Assembly: GCA_026002045.1 (NCBI GenBank)
Contig: BOAV01000054.1
Span: 1-16,209, forward strand
DNA from: Spirochaetia bacterium
GTDB taxonomy: Bacteria; Spirochaetota; Spirochaetia; Treponematales; Breznakiellaceae
DNA length: 16,209 nt
Direction: 5' to 3'
Below the pieces are notes generated by a model. That model searched no databases. It worked only from the letters and a program-made list of their open reading frames with translations, and had not been told where the DNA came from. Positions 1 through 6,570 of the stretch are shown piece by piece. The position numbers and the translations under genes were made by a program. Numbering within the stretch: the first letter of the stretch is position 1; each line of letters opens with the position of its first letter.

Positions 1-98
1 AAGAACCAAGGACGAAATCCAGAGGATTACCAAAAAATACATGAGGGGAAACAGCTTGAGCTGTTCCCTTACCAAAATAAAGCATGAAGGTTAAAGAT
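1..98 (+). other. Left edge: possible 3' end of an upstream gene, plus a hairpin
   Basis: Two plus-strand frames are open from the first base. One ends at TGA 85-87 (last residues GKQLELFPYQNKA) and the other at TAA 92-94 (last residues CSLTKIKHEG). Either could be the tail of a gene starting outside the window; I cannot choose and recognise neither. A hairpin lies at 45-69, with arms AACAGCT (50-56) and AGCTGTT (59-65), extended by G-C pairs after one bulged A. It has no T-run behind it. Confidence 0.3.
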
Positions 99-120
99 AC
101 CGCAGGGCTTGCCCTGCGGT
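99..120. repeat. 10-bp inverted repeat (GC-rich hairpin) at the start of the beta-helix gene
   Basis: ACCGCAGGGC (99-108) and GCCCTGCGGT (111-120) are perfect reverse complements separated by two bases. In practice the loop would be four bases or more. It is followed by TATTCATT, not a clean T-run, so it could be a weak terminator for an upstream gene or a structure over the start of the next one. It overlaps the only usable start codon (TTG 109) of the following ORF. Confidence 0.6.
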
Positions 121-1464
121 TATTCATTCGGACTTATCGCCCTAGTGGCGGTAATCACCTTTGCGGGCTGCGCCACCAGCGGCGGCGGGAGCGGAACGCC
201 TCCCACGCCGGATAAACAGGCAGAACAATTAGCCGCAGATCTCAACGCCATCAAAGCGGGGAGCGCAACGGCGGAAGGCGCCACGGTAAGGATCACCGGC
301 GAGGTGTATCTCAAAACCGGCCTCACCGTGCCTGTGGGTGTTACGCTTGACCTGACGGCAGACAAGGTGAAGTTCGAGCTGCAGAACGGCGCGGAATTGA
401 CCGTGGACGGCACGGTGAACACCAGCGGCCATGGCGACCACGGCAGCGACTGGGTTGCAGGGGGACTCCGCATTGGCGAGGGCACAGCAGTCATCAACGG
501 GAGCGGGACCATCAACCTGAAAAGCCAAGGATGTGTACTAAACATCAGCAGCAAGAAGCATCTCACTCTTGAGGGCGTTACGCTGGTCGGAATAAAAGAC
601 AATGACCGCTCATTGGTAGAGGTGAGCGGAGGCGGCGAGTTTGTCATGAAAAGCGGCGCGATTACGGGCAATACGTATATCGCGCCTCAAGAATCTGACG
701 GCGGTGGCGGTGTGAAAGTGAACGATGGAACATTCACTATGGAAGGCGGAGAGATTTCAGGCAACAGTGTTACCGGCGATAGAAATGCGGGAGGCGGCGT
801 GCGAATAGGAAGCGACGCCTCCTTCACCATGAAAGGCGGAAAGATTTCGGGCAACAGCGTCAACAGCAGCAGATATGCAGCGGGCGGCGGCGTGGCTGTC
901 TACGGGGCGGGTTCCGCGTTCACCATGGAAGGCGGCGAAATTTCTGGTAATAGCGCCGCTAGCAAAGAACTGGGCGACGGCGGCGGCGTGAACGTACAAA
1001 GCGGCGCATTCACCATGTCGGGCGGCATAATTTCAGGTAACAATGTCAGCGGCTCTTCTGCCCATGGGGGTGGTGTGGCATCGGGAGACATCTTCATCAT
1101 GCAAGGCGGCACGATTTCAGGCAATAGCGTAATAGGCGGGAGCAATTCCCTGGGCGGTGGGGTGTACTTGGCACACTCTCGAAATGGGGTAGGTGCGTTT
1201 ACCATGCTTGGCGGCACGATTTACGGCAACGCCTCGGCTGCCAATGCGGGCGGCAATGCCAACGAAGTGAGAGACGGCAACGGCGCCCCGGTAACTGGCC
1301 GCGGCGCGGCGATTTCGCTTACTACTCATTCTGAAGATAGACTGGTAATAGTGGTGAAGTGGGGCACGGGCGGCACGTACACCAAAGGCGGCGTTGCTCA
1401 GACCGGCGGCAGCGTCATTGGCGCATCATCGGACGACACGCTGATTGCGGAGCCTGCGCCGTAA
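109..1464 (+). CDS. Putative surface lipoprotein with right-handed beta-helix (pectin-lyase-like) repeats
   Basis: This 451-residue protein has a hydrophobic N-terminus ending in TFAGC (Cys21), a spirochaete-type lipobox, then a Gly/Ser/Pro linker. Residues about 60-175 look like beta-helix rungs (TVRITGEVYL, ELTVDGTV). Residues 176-376 hold seven imperfect copies of a GxFTMxGGxISGNSV unit, separated by GGGVxV stretches. The C-terminal 70 residues are a non-repetitive cap. Such proteins are usually exported and bind or display at the cell surface; no enzyme residues are evident. The start is doubtful. TTG 109 gives a signal peptide without positive charge and no Shine-Dalgarno sequence is seen. 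ATG 84 in another frame supplies a much better N-region (MKVKDTAGLALRLFI), so one base may be gained or lost between about 108 and 136. It could therefore be a pseudogene, or the sequence may contain an error. Confidence 0.7.
   Translation: MPCGYSFGLIALVAVITFAGCATSGGGSGTPPTPDKQAEQLAADLNAIKAGSATAEGATVRITGEVYLKTGLTVPVGVTLDLTADKVKFELQNGAELTVDGTVNTSGHGDHGSDWVAGGLRIGEGTAVINGSGTINLKSQGCVLNISSKKHLTLEGVTLVGIKDNDRSLVEVSGGGEFVMKSGAITGNTYIAPQESDGGGGVKVNDGTFTMEGGEISGNSVTGDRNAGGGVRIGSDASFTMKGGKISGNSVNSSRYAAGGGVAVYGAGSAFTMEGGEISGNSAASKELGDGGGVNVQSGAFTMSGGIISGNNVSGSSAHGGGVASGDIFIMQGGTISGNSVIGGSNSLGGGVYLAHSRNGVGAFTMLGGTIYGNASAANAGGNANEVRDGNGAPVTGRGAAISLTTHSEDRLVIVVKWGTGGTYTKGGVAQTGGSVIGASSDDTLIAEPAP
634..1236 (+). 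repeat. Seven degenerate tandem repeats (84-105 nt period) encoding GxFTMxGGxISGN units
   Basis: Units begin near 634, 727, 817, 913, 1003, 1087 and 1192. Each encodes a strand-turn motif such as GTFTMEGGEISGNSV. Spacing is always a multiple of three, so gain or loss of a unit would keep the frame. Six of the intervals also carry a GGGV codon block. Confidence 0.9.
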
Positions 1465-1618
1465 TGGTAACACAGGGGCGCCAGGTGCCAAAATGGAATA
1501 GATTGCAAACGAACTAAAAGAACACAATCGGCTTTTGGGAGAAATCTTTCAAGCTTTTCATCCGCCATTTTGTGATCGAGTAAGGGTAAAACCGCTTTCC
1601 CAAAGGGTTAAATTCCGC

Positions 1619-1637
1619 TATACTTTAATTAGGAGAG
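1619..1637 (+). promoter_or_regulatory. Possible -10 box and strong ribosome-binding site before the nuclease-like gene
   Basis: TATACT at 1619-1624 is a good -10 hexamer, but 17 bases upstream only the poor TTTCCC is found. AGGAGAG at 1631-1637 sits six bases before ATG 1644 and clearly fixes that start. Initiation from this -10 would begin near the Shine-Dalgarno sequence itself, so the -10 call is tentative. Confidence 0.45.
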
Positions 1638-1643
1638 AGTATT

Positions 1644-2315
1644 ATGCCAACAGTTAAAACGGCAACGAAAAAGCCTGTAAACACAGCCAAGGCGAATAGA
1701 CGCCAGAAGCCCGTTTCTCAAAAAACCAAAAAAGTAACGCTGGACGATGTATGGGAGACCATACGTGAAATTGGTCAGGCGCACAAGGAACTCCAGCGGA
1801 TAGTCTCCGGATTGGGCGCCAGCCACGAGGAAACCGAGGCCGGCTTTAGGGAACTCCAAAAAGTGCAAAAAGAGACCCAACGGATAGTCGGCGACCTGGG
1901 CAACAAGTTTGGTGATGAGGCTGAATACACGATGCTTCCCGGTTTGCCGGAGAAATTCAAACAATTCGGTTTTGACTTCGGCGTAATAAACCGCAACAGA
2001 AAAATAAACAACGATGAGCATGACATACACGCCGAAATAGATGCCTTTCTGGAAAACGGCACGCAGGCAATGGCCGTTGAGGTAAAAGCGAAACTGCAAA
2101 ACAGCGATGTGGACGATCATATCAAACGCATGGAAAAAATCCGTAAGTATGCCGATATATACGGCGACAAGCGGGAATTCTTTGGAGCCCTGGCCGCCAC
2201 GGTTGTAAACGAAAAATCAAAAAACTATGCACTTGAAAACGGCTTTTACGTCATAGAGCCTTCGGGGGAAGATGTGAAAGTAATAAAGCCCGGTTCCGAT
2301 CCCAGGGTTTGGTGA
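1644..2315 (+). CDS. Coiled-coil protein with PD-(D/E)XK nuclease-like core (DUF3782-like), function unknown
   Basis: The protein has 223 residues. Residues 1-30 are strikingly rich in Lys, Arg, Thr and Gln. Residues 34-85 form a probable coiled coil containing two copies of a KExQRIVxxLG motif. Residues 90-205 resemble the restriction-endonuclease fold: EID (131-133) followed by a strand containing EVK (146-148), the usual D...ExK arrangement. Small proteins of this kind are common in spirochaetes and cyanobacteria and are mostly uncharacterised; the family name is from memory. AGGAGAG six bases before ATG 1644 supports the start. The gene stands alone and ends at a terminator shared with metK. 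No methylase or toxin partner is adjacent, so I do not propose a restriction system. The basic N-terminus could bind nucleic acid (inference). Confidence 0.65.
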   Translation: MPTVKTATKKPVNTAKANRRQKPVSQKTKKVTLDDVWETIREIGQAHKELQRIVSGLGASHEETEAGFRELQKVQKETQRIVGDLGNKFGDEAEYTMLPGLPEKFKQFGFDFGVINRNRKINNDEHDIHAEIDAFLENGTQAMAVEVKAKLQNSDVDDHIKRMEKIRKYADIYGDKREFFGALAATVVNEKSKNYALENGFYVIEPSGEDVKVIKPGSDPRVW

Positions 2316-2335
2316 ACGCGTCAGGAAAACAGAAA

Positions 2336-2385
2336 TAAAAAAGCCGCACAGACATCCGTTACGAATCGTCTGCGCGGCTTTTCTC
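2336..2385. terminator. Bidirectional intrinsic terminator between convergent genes
   Basis: Arms AAGCCGC (2341-2347) and GCGGCTT (2374-2380) pair, then one A/C mismatch, then CAGAC (2349-2353) with GTCTG (2368-2372) around a 14-base loop. An A-run (about 2337-2342) precedes it and TTTTCTCGCTTTT follows, so it can stop transcripts from both the nuclease-like gene (plus) and metK (minus). Confidence 0.85.
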
Positions 2386-2418
2386 GCTTTTATACTTTTC
2401 AGTTTTTCATAGTGCCTG

Positions 2419-3588
2419 TCAGTTAACCGCTTTTTTCAGCTCTTCCACCTTGTCCGTCTTTTCCCAGGGGAATTCCGAGCGGCCAAAGTGGCCGTAGGAG
2501 GCGGTTTTCTGGTAGATAGGCCGCCGCAGATCCAGGTTCTTGATGATCCCCGCCGGGGTCAGGTCAAAGACCTTTTTCACGGCTTCTTCGATCCACCCTT
2601 CGTCTACGGTGGCGGTGCCGAAGGTGTCCACATAGACCGAGACCGGGAAGGGGACGCCGATGGCGTAGGCAAGCTCTACTTCGGCCCGTTCAGCCAGTTT
2701 GGCGGCGACGATGTTCTTGGCAACGTAGCGGGCCACGTAGGCGGCGGAGCGGTCCACCTTGGTGGGGTCCTTGCCGGAGAAGGCGCCGCCCCCGTGACGG
2801 CCCATACCGCCGTAGGTGTCCACGATGATCTTCCGGCCCGTCAGGCCCGTGTCGCCGAAGGGGCCCCCAACCACGAAGCGGCCGGTGGGGTTGATGTAAT
2901 ATTTGGTCTTGGCGTCCAAAAGGCCCGTGGGCTCCAGGATGGGCTTTATGATCTGTTCGATGATTCCGCTTTTGATATCGTTGTAGGACACATCGGGATC
3001 GTGCTGATGGGAGACGACTACCGCGTCAATGCGGATGGGTTTGTGGCCCTCGTATTCCACCGTCACCTGGCTCTTGGCATCGGGGCGCAGCCATTTGATC
3101 GTTTTATTTTTCCGCAGTTCCGTGGCCTTAATCAGGATCTTGTGGGCCAGGGTGATGGGAAGGGGCATCAATTCTGCGGTTTCGTTACAGGCGAAGCCGA
3201 ACATCATACCCTGATCGCCCGCGCCCTGCTGGCCCTTGTATTCGTCAAGGCCCACGCCGGAAACGCCCTGACTGATGTCCGGGGACTGGCTGTGGATCAT
3301 GTCCAGCACCGCCATGGATTGATAATCAAGGCCGTAATCGGGATTGGTGTAGCCGATTTCCTTTGCCACATCCCGGACCACCTTCTGAAAATCCACAAAA
3401 GCCTTGGTGGTGATTTCACCGCCGATCAGCACCAGGGAAGTGGATGCAAAAGTTTCGCAGGCAACCCGGCTCTGGGGGTCCTCCCTGAAACAGGCGTCCA
3501 GAACGGCGTCTGAAACCTGATCGCAAAGTTTATCGGGATGGCCCTCGCCAACCGATTCTGATGTGAAAAAATACCTTCTCTGTGCCAT
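2419..3588 (-). CDS. metK: S-adenosylmethionine synthetase (methionine adenosyltransferase)
   Basis: This cytoplasmic enzyme makes S-adenosylmethionine from methionine and ATP, releasing phosphate and pyrophosphate. At 389 residues it has the normal bacterial length and looks intact. Visible signatures are GEGHPDK (14-20, near the N-terminal ATP/Mg site), GAGDQGMMFGFA (122-133, the first family signature) and GGGAFSGKD (266-274, the phosphate-binding loop). AAGGAG on the minus strand, six bases before ATG 3588, fixes the start. It lies downstream of the LysM lipoprotein gene, separated by that gene's terminator, so it either has its own promoter in the roughly 50 bases left or relies on read-through. 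No SAM-responsive riboswitch could fit in this gap. It ends at the bidirectional terminator near 2341-2385. Confidence 0.97.
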   Translation of the reverse strand: MAQRRYFFTSESVGEGHPDKLCDQVSDAVLDACFREDPQSRVACETFASTSLVLIGGEITTKAFVDFQKVVRDVAKEIGYTNPDYGLDYQSMAVLDMIHSQSPDISQGVSGVGLDEYKGQQGAGDQGMMFGFACNETAELMPLPITLAHKILIKATELRKNKTIKWLRPDAKSQVTVEYEGHKPIRIDAVVVSHQHDPDVSYNDIKSGIIEQIIKPILEPTGLLDAKTKYYINPTGRFVVGGPFGDTGLTGRKIIVDTYGGMGRHGGGAFSGKDPTKVDRSAAYVARYVAKNIVAAKLAERAEVELAYAIGVPFPVSVYVDTFGTATVDEGWIEEAVKKVFDLTPAGIIKNLDLRRPIYQKTASYGHFGRSEFPWEKTDKVEELKKAVN

Positions 3589-3632
3589 AAAATACTCCTT
3601 GCCGGTAATTGGAAGTTTCGCTTTTTTTGCAT

Positions 3633-3660
3633 AAAAAAAGCGGCCGGATTATCCGGCCGC
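3633..3660 (-). terminator. Intrinsic terminator of the LysM lipoprotein gene
   Basis: GCGGCCGG (3640-3647) pairs with CCGGCCGC (3653-3660). Read on the minus strand the hairpin is followed by seven T (A-run 3633-3639). It begins eight bases after the lipoprotein stop codon. The T-tract can also pair with a downstream A-tract: in plus-strand terms GCTTTTTTT 3620-3628 and AAAAAAAGC 3633-3641. Confidence 0.9.
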
Positions 3661-3667
3661 CTTCTTT

Positions 3668-4156
3668 TTACAATGAATCCGATAGGGCTGTCAAGCGGTT
3701 TCGGAAGCCGTCGTAGAGCTCCCGGTTTCTTTCACCCCTGGCAATTTTTTGGTCATAGACATGGGCTATATCCTTAAGGAATTCTTTTATTGCACCCCTG
3801 GCAGAGGGATCGTTCAAATTTTTTTCCAGATTCGGAATGGTAAGCCGGTCACCGGGCTCTATCAATTCGGGATCCGCAACCACCCCCGGAGAGGCCAGCA
3901 TGATCAGCGGGAAATAATCGGAATTAATTACATTGGGGCCGTAAAAGCTCAATGCAATTCTCGAAAGATAATCCCCGGATTTTACGACGTATTGCTCTGC
4001 GCCTTCCAGAATGATGTCGTCCCGGTATTCATCATAAACCGATTCAAAGGAATCGTTTACTTTTTCCTGTTCGCTGGTACTGATCGCCCCGGTAGATTTA
4101 CAGGAAACGGCAATCAGAACCGTTAACATTGCAAAAACGGATAAGATTTTTTTCAT
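3668..4156 (-). CDS. LysM-domain lipoprotein
   Basis: The protein has 162 residues. The N-terminus MKKILSVFAMLTVLIAVSC is a lipoprotein signal peptide with Cys19 as the predicted acylation site. Residues about 55-109 form one LysM domain, starting QYVVKSGDYLSRIA and ending IEPGDRLTIPN. LysM binds N-acetylglucosamine-containing glycans, so a periplasmic, peptidoglycan-anchored role is likely. The remaining 50 residues are helical and charged, with no catalytic domain. The spacing between the two LysM half-motifs is longer than in a minimal LysM, as in many spirochaete LysM proteins (from memory). AGGAGA five bases upstream supports ATG 4156. It has its own promoter (4177-4204) and terminator (3633-3660), so it is probably monocistronic. 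Confidence 0.85.
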   Translation of the reverse strand: MKKILSVFAMLTVLIAVSCKSTGAISTSEQEKVNDSFESVYDEYRDDIILEGAEQYVVKSGDYLSRIALSFYGPNVINSDYFPLIMLASPGVVADPELIEPGDRLTIPNLEKNLNDPSARGAIKEFLKDIAHVYDQKIARGERNRELYDGFRNRLTALSDSL

Positions 4157-4176
4157 AGTATTCTCCTATATTAACG

Positions 4177-4204
4177 AATATATACAGTATCGTTCGATTG
4201 TAAA
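4177..4204 (-). promoter_or_regulatory. Sigma-70-type promoter for the LysM lipoprotein gene
   Basis: On the minus strand TTTACA (4204-4199) is followed after 16 bases by TATATT (4182-4177). Initiation would fall near 4170, giving a short leader that ends in the AGGAGA ribosome-binding site at 4162-4167. Confidence 0.6.
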
Positions 4205-4222
4205 ATCTTGTAAAGCCGCTTT

Positions 4223-4963
4223 CTATTCAAAACTTAAGCCCATCATACTATCCACCGGCACGGAGAACACGATACCCCCGGCCTCGCTGGTGATCCCGTA
4301 GGCCTGGCTGACCGCCTGCATGATGGGGGCCTTTTTCTCCCGGCTGGTCAGGATGATGACGATCTCCCGCTCGCTCTGCATGGAGACCCCGAAGAATTTG
4401 ACCGGTCCCTTGTGGGCCAGGCCGCGGGCGTTGATCACCGTGCCCCCTGAGGCCCCCGCTTCACGGGCAGCGGTCATAAAATCGTCGCTGTAGCCCTGAT
4501 TTATGATGGAGATGATCAGGTCGTGCTTTATTTCGGAACTCATGGCTCCTCCTTCCTTTTCTTTTATCGCAGCGGCAGCCAGTGAATGCTCAATTTCTGC
4601 CGCTATCTTTTCGTTCTTGTGTATGCTTTCTTTAAAGACCTGCAAAATGGGGTTGTTGATCCCCGAAAGGGGGATCGTAAAGGCGATCCCCGCGCCGGGA
4701 CTGTGGAAGCCCAGCTTCTTGCGGACCTCCTTGAGGAGCACCGGCACCAGCACTTCCTGTTCCAGGCAGAGGACCACCGCCTTTTCGCTGGCGCCGATCC
4801 CCAACACATCAAGGATTTCCGAATTCGCCGTTCCCCGGCCCTTGCTGATAAAATGGAACCGAACCTGTTCTTCCTCAAAAACCTGGGAGATGATCGGGGT
4901 CTTGTGCCAGTCGATGATAAAAACAATCAATTTTAAAATGGGGATTTTCTTTTCATCACTCAC
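4223..4963 (-). CDS. Tandem PII-like signalling protein (two domains), partner of the DUF1538 membrane protein
   Basis: The protein has 246 residues from GTG 4963 and contains two PII-like ferredoxin-fold domains. The first spans about 7-102 (KLIVFII strand, then EKAVVLCL and a GAGIAFTIPL end). The second spans about 145-246 (HDLIISIINQG, GASGGTVINARG, EREIVIIL, ending EAGGIVFSVPV). The GGTVINARG stretch is typical of PII-like proteins. PII relatives bind nucleotides or small ligands and regulate transporters or enzymes; the ligand here is unknown. I chose GTG 4963 because AGGAGG lies nine bases upstream. ATG 4981 gives a longer form but has no Shine-Dalgarno sequence. The start overlaps the end of the DUF1538 gene, indicating translational coupling. 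The linker (about 103-144) contains a complete internal ribosome-binding site before Met141, so the second domain may also be made alone. Confidence 0.75.
   Translation of the reverse strand: MSDEKKIPILKLIVFIIDWHKTPIISQVFEEEQVRFHFISKGRGTANSEILDVLGIGASEKAVVLCLEQEVLVPVLLKEVRKKLGFHSPGAGIAFTIPLSGINNPILQVFKESIHKNEKIAAEIEHSLAAAAIKEKEGGAMSSEIKHDLIISIINQGYSDDFMTAAREAGASGGTVINARGLAHKGPVKFFGVSMQSEREIVIILTSREKKAPIMQAVSQAYGITSEAGGIVFSVPVDSMMGLSFE
4548..4553 (-). promoter_or_regulatory. Internal ribosome-binding site before Met141 of the tandem PII-like gene
   Basis: Minus-strand AAGGAGGAGCC directly precedes ATG 4543, with AGGAGG four bases from it. The ATG is in frame and opens the second PII-like domain (MSSEIKHDLI), which would give a product of 106 residues. 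Whether it is used is not known. Confidence 0.5.
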
Positions 4964-6506
4964 GAGAGGGTTCCTCCTCATTGTCGTACTCGGTAATTTC
5001 ACCCGCCTCTGCAATGCTGATGGCCTCCGCGGCGGCTTCTTCGGGCGTAAGGGCCACAGGTTTAACTTTGCGGCCGTAAACCAGGCCCAGGAGCTGTATG
5101 ATGATCAGGGGGGTCATGGCAACCATGGCCACGATGCCGAAGGCATTGAGCATCAGGTCCCGGCCCACCCCTTCGCAGGTACCCATTGCCAGGGGCAGCA
5201 GGAAGGTTGAAGTCATGGGCCCGGAGCAGACGCCCCCGGAGTCAAAGGCGATACCGGTGAAAATCTTGGGCACAAAGAAGGTTAACACAAGGGCGAAGGT
5301 ATAGCCGGGGATAAGTATCCACATCAGGTGGATGCCCGTGAGGATACGCACCATGGTGATCCCCAGCGCGATAGCCATGCCGATGGAAAGCCCCCGGTTC
5401 ATCACCTTTTGGGAAATCGCCCCGGAGGATATTTCTTCCACCTGCTTGTTGAGCACATGGACCGCAGGCTCCGCCGCGACAATAAAGTAACCAATCAGCA
5501 TCCCCAGGGGGACCAGTATCCACCTGAAAGGGGCCGCCCCCAACTGTGAGCCCACCAGCTGGCCTACAGGGATAAAGCCCACATTCACCCCGGTAAGGAA
5601 CACCACGAGGCCGATAAAAGTATACCCGAAGCCCACTGCAATACGGATGAGCTGGTGTTTTTTATACCGCCGGGACACAAGCTGGAAGATGACAAAGAAG
5701 GCCACGATTGCCCCTAGTGCGGTAAGAACTTCCCCGGCATAGACGGGCAGTTCCCTGGCAAAGCTTTTTACCACATCCCGGCTGTTTTCCACATGGGGCA
5801 CCACGTGGGAGGCAACACTTGCCCCCGCCGGGTGGTAGAAGATCCCCAAAAGCATCACCGCCAGAATGGGGCCCACGCTGCACAGGGCAACCAGACCGAA
5901 GCTGTCGTCCTGGGAATTTTTATCACTGCGGATGGAGGCCACACCAACCCCCATGGCGAGGATGAAGGGCACCGTAATGGGCCCGGTGGTCACCCCCCCG
6001 GAATCAAAGGCCACGGGGATGAAGTTGGCGGGGGTAAAAAAAGCAAGGCCGAATACGATGATGTAGAAAATGATGAGCAGCACCGCAAGGGGGATTTTAA
6101 GGAGGGTACGGAGCACCGCGATCAGCAGGAAGATACCCACCCCGACGGCAACGGTTAAAATCAGCGCCATGGGCGGCACCGAAGGCACTTGACGGGCCAG
6201 CACCTGTAAATCCGGTTCGGCAACGGTGATGATCACCCCCATGACAAAACTGATAAACAGGATCAGAAAGAGGCTCTTCGACCGGGTAAGCTGAATCCCG
6301 ATGCCTTCCCCCATGGGCATCATGGCCATATCGGCCCCCAGGGTAAAGAACCCCATCCCGATAATGAGCAGCGCCGCCCCCACCAGAAACATCAGGATGG
6401 TCCCTGTGGGCATGGGCACCAAGACGCTCACCACCAGCACAATCGCCGTAATGGGCAGCACTGAGGAGAAGGCTTCCATTATTTTTTCCCGGAGAACTTT
6501 GTTCAT
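4956..6506 (-). CDS. DUF1538 family integral membrane protein with internal duplication
   Basis: This 516-residue, highly hydrophobic protein has roughly a dozen or more membrane segments. It is built from two related halves. AEPDLQVLARQV (96-107) matches AEPAVHVLNKQV (345-356), and FDSGGVTTGPITVPFILAMG (167-186) matches FDSGGVCSGPMTSTFLLPLA (421-440). These paired re-entrant-looking motifs suggest a transporter or channel with pseudo-symmetry, but the substrate of DUF1538 proteins is not established. An acidic tail (488-516) is probably cytoplasmic. The next gene encodes a tandem PII-like protein and overlaps its 3' end, so the pair likely forms a regulated transport unit (inference). There is no Shine-Dalgarno sequence before ATG 6506. 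A TATACC hexamer 10 bases upstream could mean a leaderless transcript. The gene is divergent from moxR. Confidence 0.85.
   Translation of the reverse strand: MNKVLREKIMEAFSSVLPITAIVLVVSVLVPMPTGTILMFLVGAALLIIGMGFFTLGADMAMMPMGEGIGIQLTRSKSLFLILFISFVMGVIITVAEPDLQVLARQVPSVPPMALILTVAVGVGIFLLIAVLRTLLKIPLAVLLIIFYIIVFGLAFFTPANFIPVAFDSGGVTTGPITVPFILAMGVGVASIRSDKNSQDDSFGLVALCSVGPILAVMLLGIFYHPAGASVASHVVPHVENSRDVVKSFARELPVYAGEVLTALGAIVAFFVIFQLVSRRYKKHQLIRIAVGFGYTFIGLVVFLTGVNVGFIPVGQLVGSQLGAAPFRWILVPLGMLIGYFIVAAEPAVHVLNKQVEEISSGAISQKVMNRGLSIGMAIALGITMVRILTGIHLMWILIPGYTFALVLTFFVPKIFTGIAFDSGGVCSGPMTSTFLLPLAMGTCEGVGRDLMLNAFGIVAMVAMTPLIIIQLLGLVYGRKVKPVALTPEEAAAEAISIAEAGEITEYDNEEEPSRE
4973..4978 (-). promoter_or_regulatory. 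Ribosome-binding site that decides the GTG start of the tandem PII-like gene
   Basis: Minus-strand AGGAGG lies within the last codons of the DUF1538 gene, nine bases before GTG 4963. The GTG overlaps the DUF1538 stop region (stop TGA at 4958-4956). The alternative ATG 4981 lies just in front of this AGGAGG and has nothing similar upstream. Confidence 0.7.
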
Positions 6507-6570
6507 GCAGGTTTAGGGTATACGGATTTTTCTCTGTAGCCTAGTCCCGGTATTATGATACACTAAACTC
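6507..6570. promoter_or_regulatory. Divergent promoter region between the DUF1538 and MoxR genes
   Basis: These 64 bases must drive both operons. The near-palindrome GTATTATGATAC (about 6550-6561) holds TATGAT (6554-6559) on plus and CATAAT on minus, so the two -10 elements may overlap. A second minus-strand hexamer, TATACC (plus 6517-6522), sits close to the DUF1538 start. No convincing -35 was found for any of them. Neither start codon has a Shine-Dalgarno sequence. Confidence 0.45.

Noticed and set aside
120..671. Minus-strand open frame across the beta-helix gene
   Set aside because: Low-complexity Pro/Ser/Leu translation of the reverse of a repeat-biased gene; no start signal.
634..1236. 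CRISPR-like array in the repeat region
   Set aside because: Repeats are degenerate, in frame, and encode beta-helix rungs; spacers are not unique inserts and no cas gene is present.
1478..1490. Small hairpin GGCGC-CAG-GTGCC after the beta-helix gene
   Set aside because: Five base pairs including a G-T, and no T-run follows; not a credible terminator.
2488..3513. Long plus-strand open frame (341 codons) opposite metK
   Set aside because: Shadow of the metK codons on the other strand; it is Gly/His/Asp-rich with no domain, no ribosome-binding site and a clear real gene beneath it.
3589..3667. SAM riboswitch in front of metK
   Set aside because: The gap is only 79 bases and is filled by the upstream gene's terminator and the A/T inverted repeat; no room for any known SAM aptamer.
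4212..4222. AAAGCCGCTTT as terminator of the DUF1538/PII operon
   Set aside because: The arms are separated by one base so the hairpin cannot form well, and no T-run follows on the minus strand.
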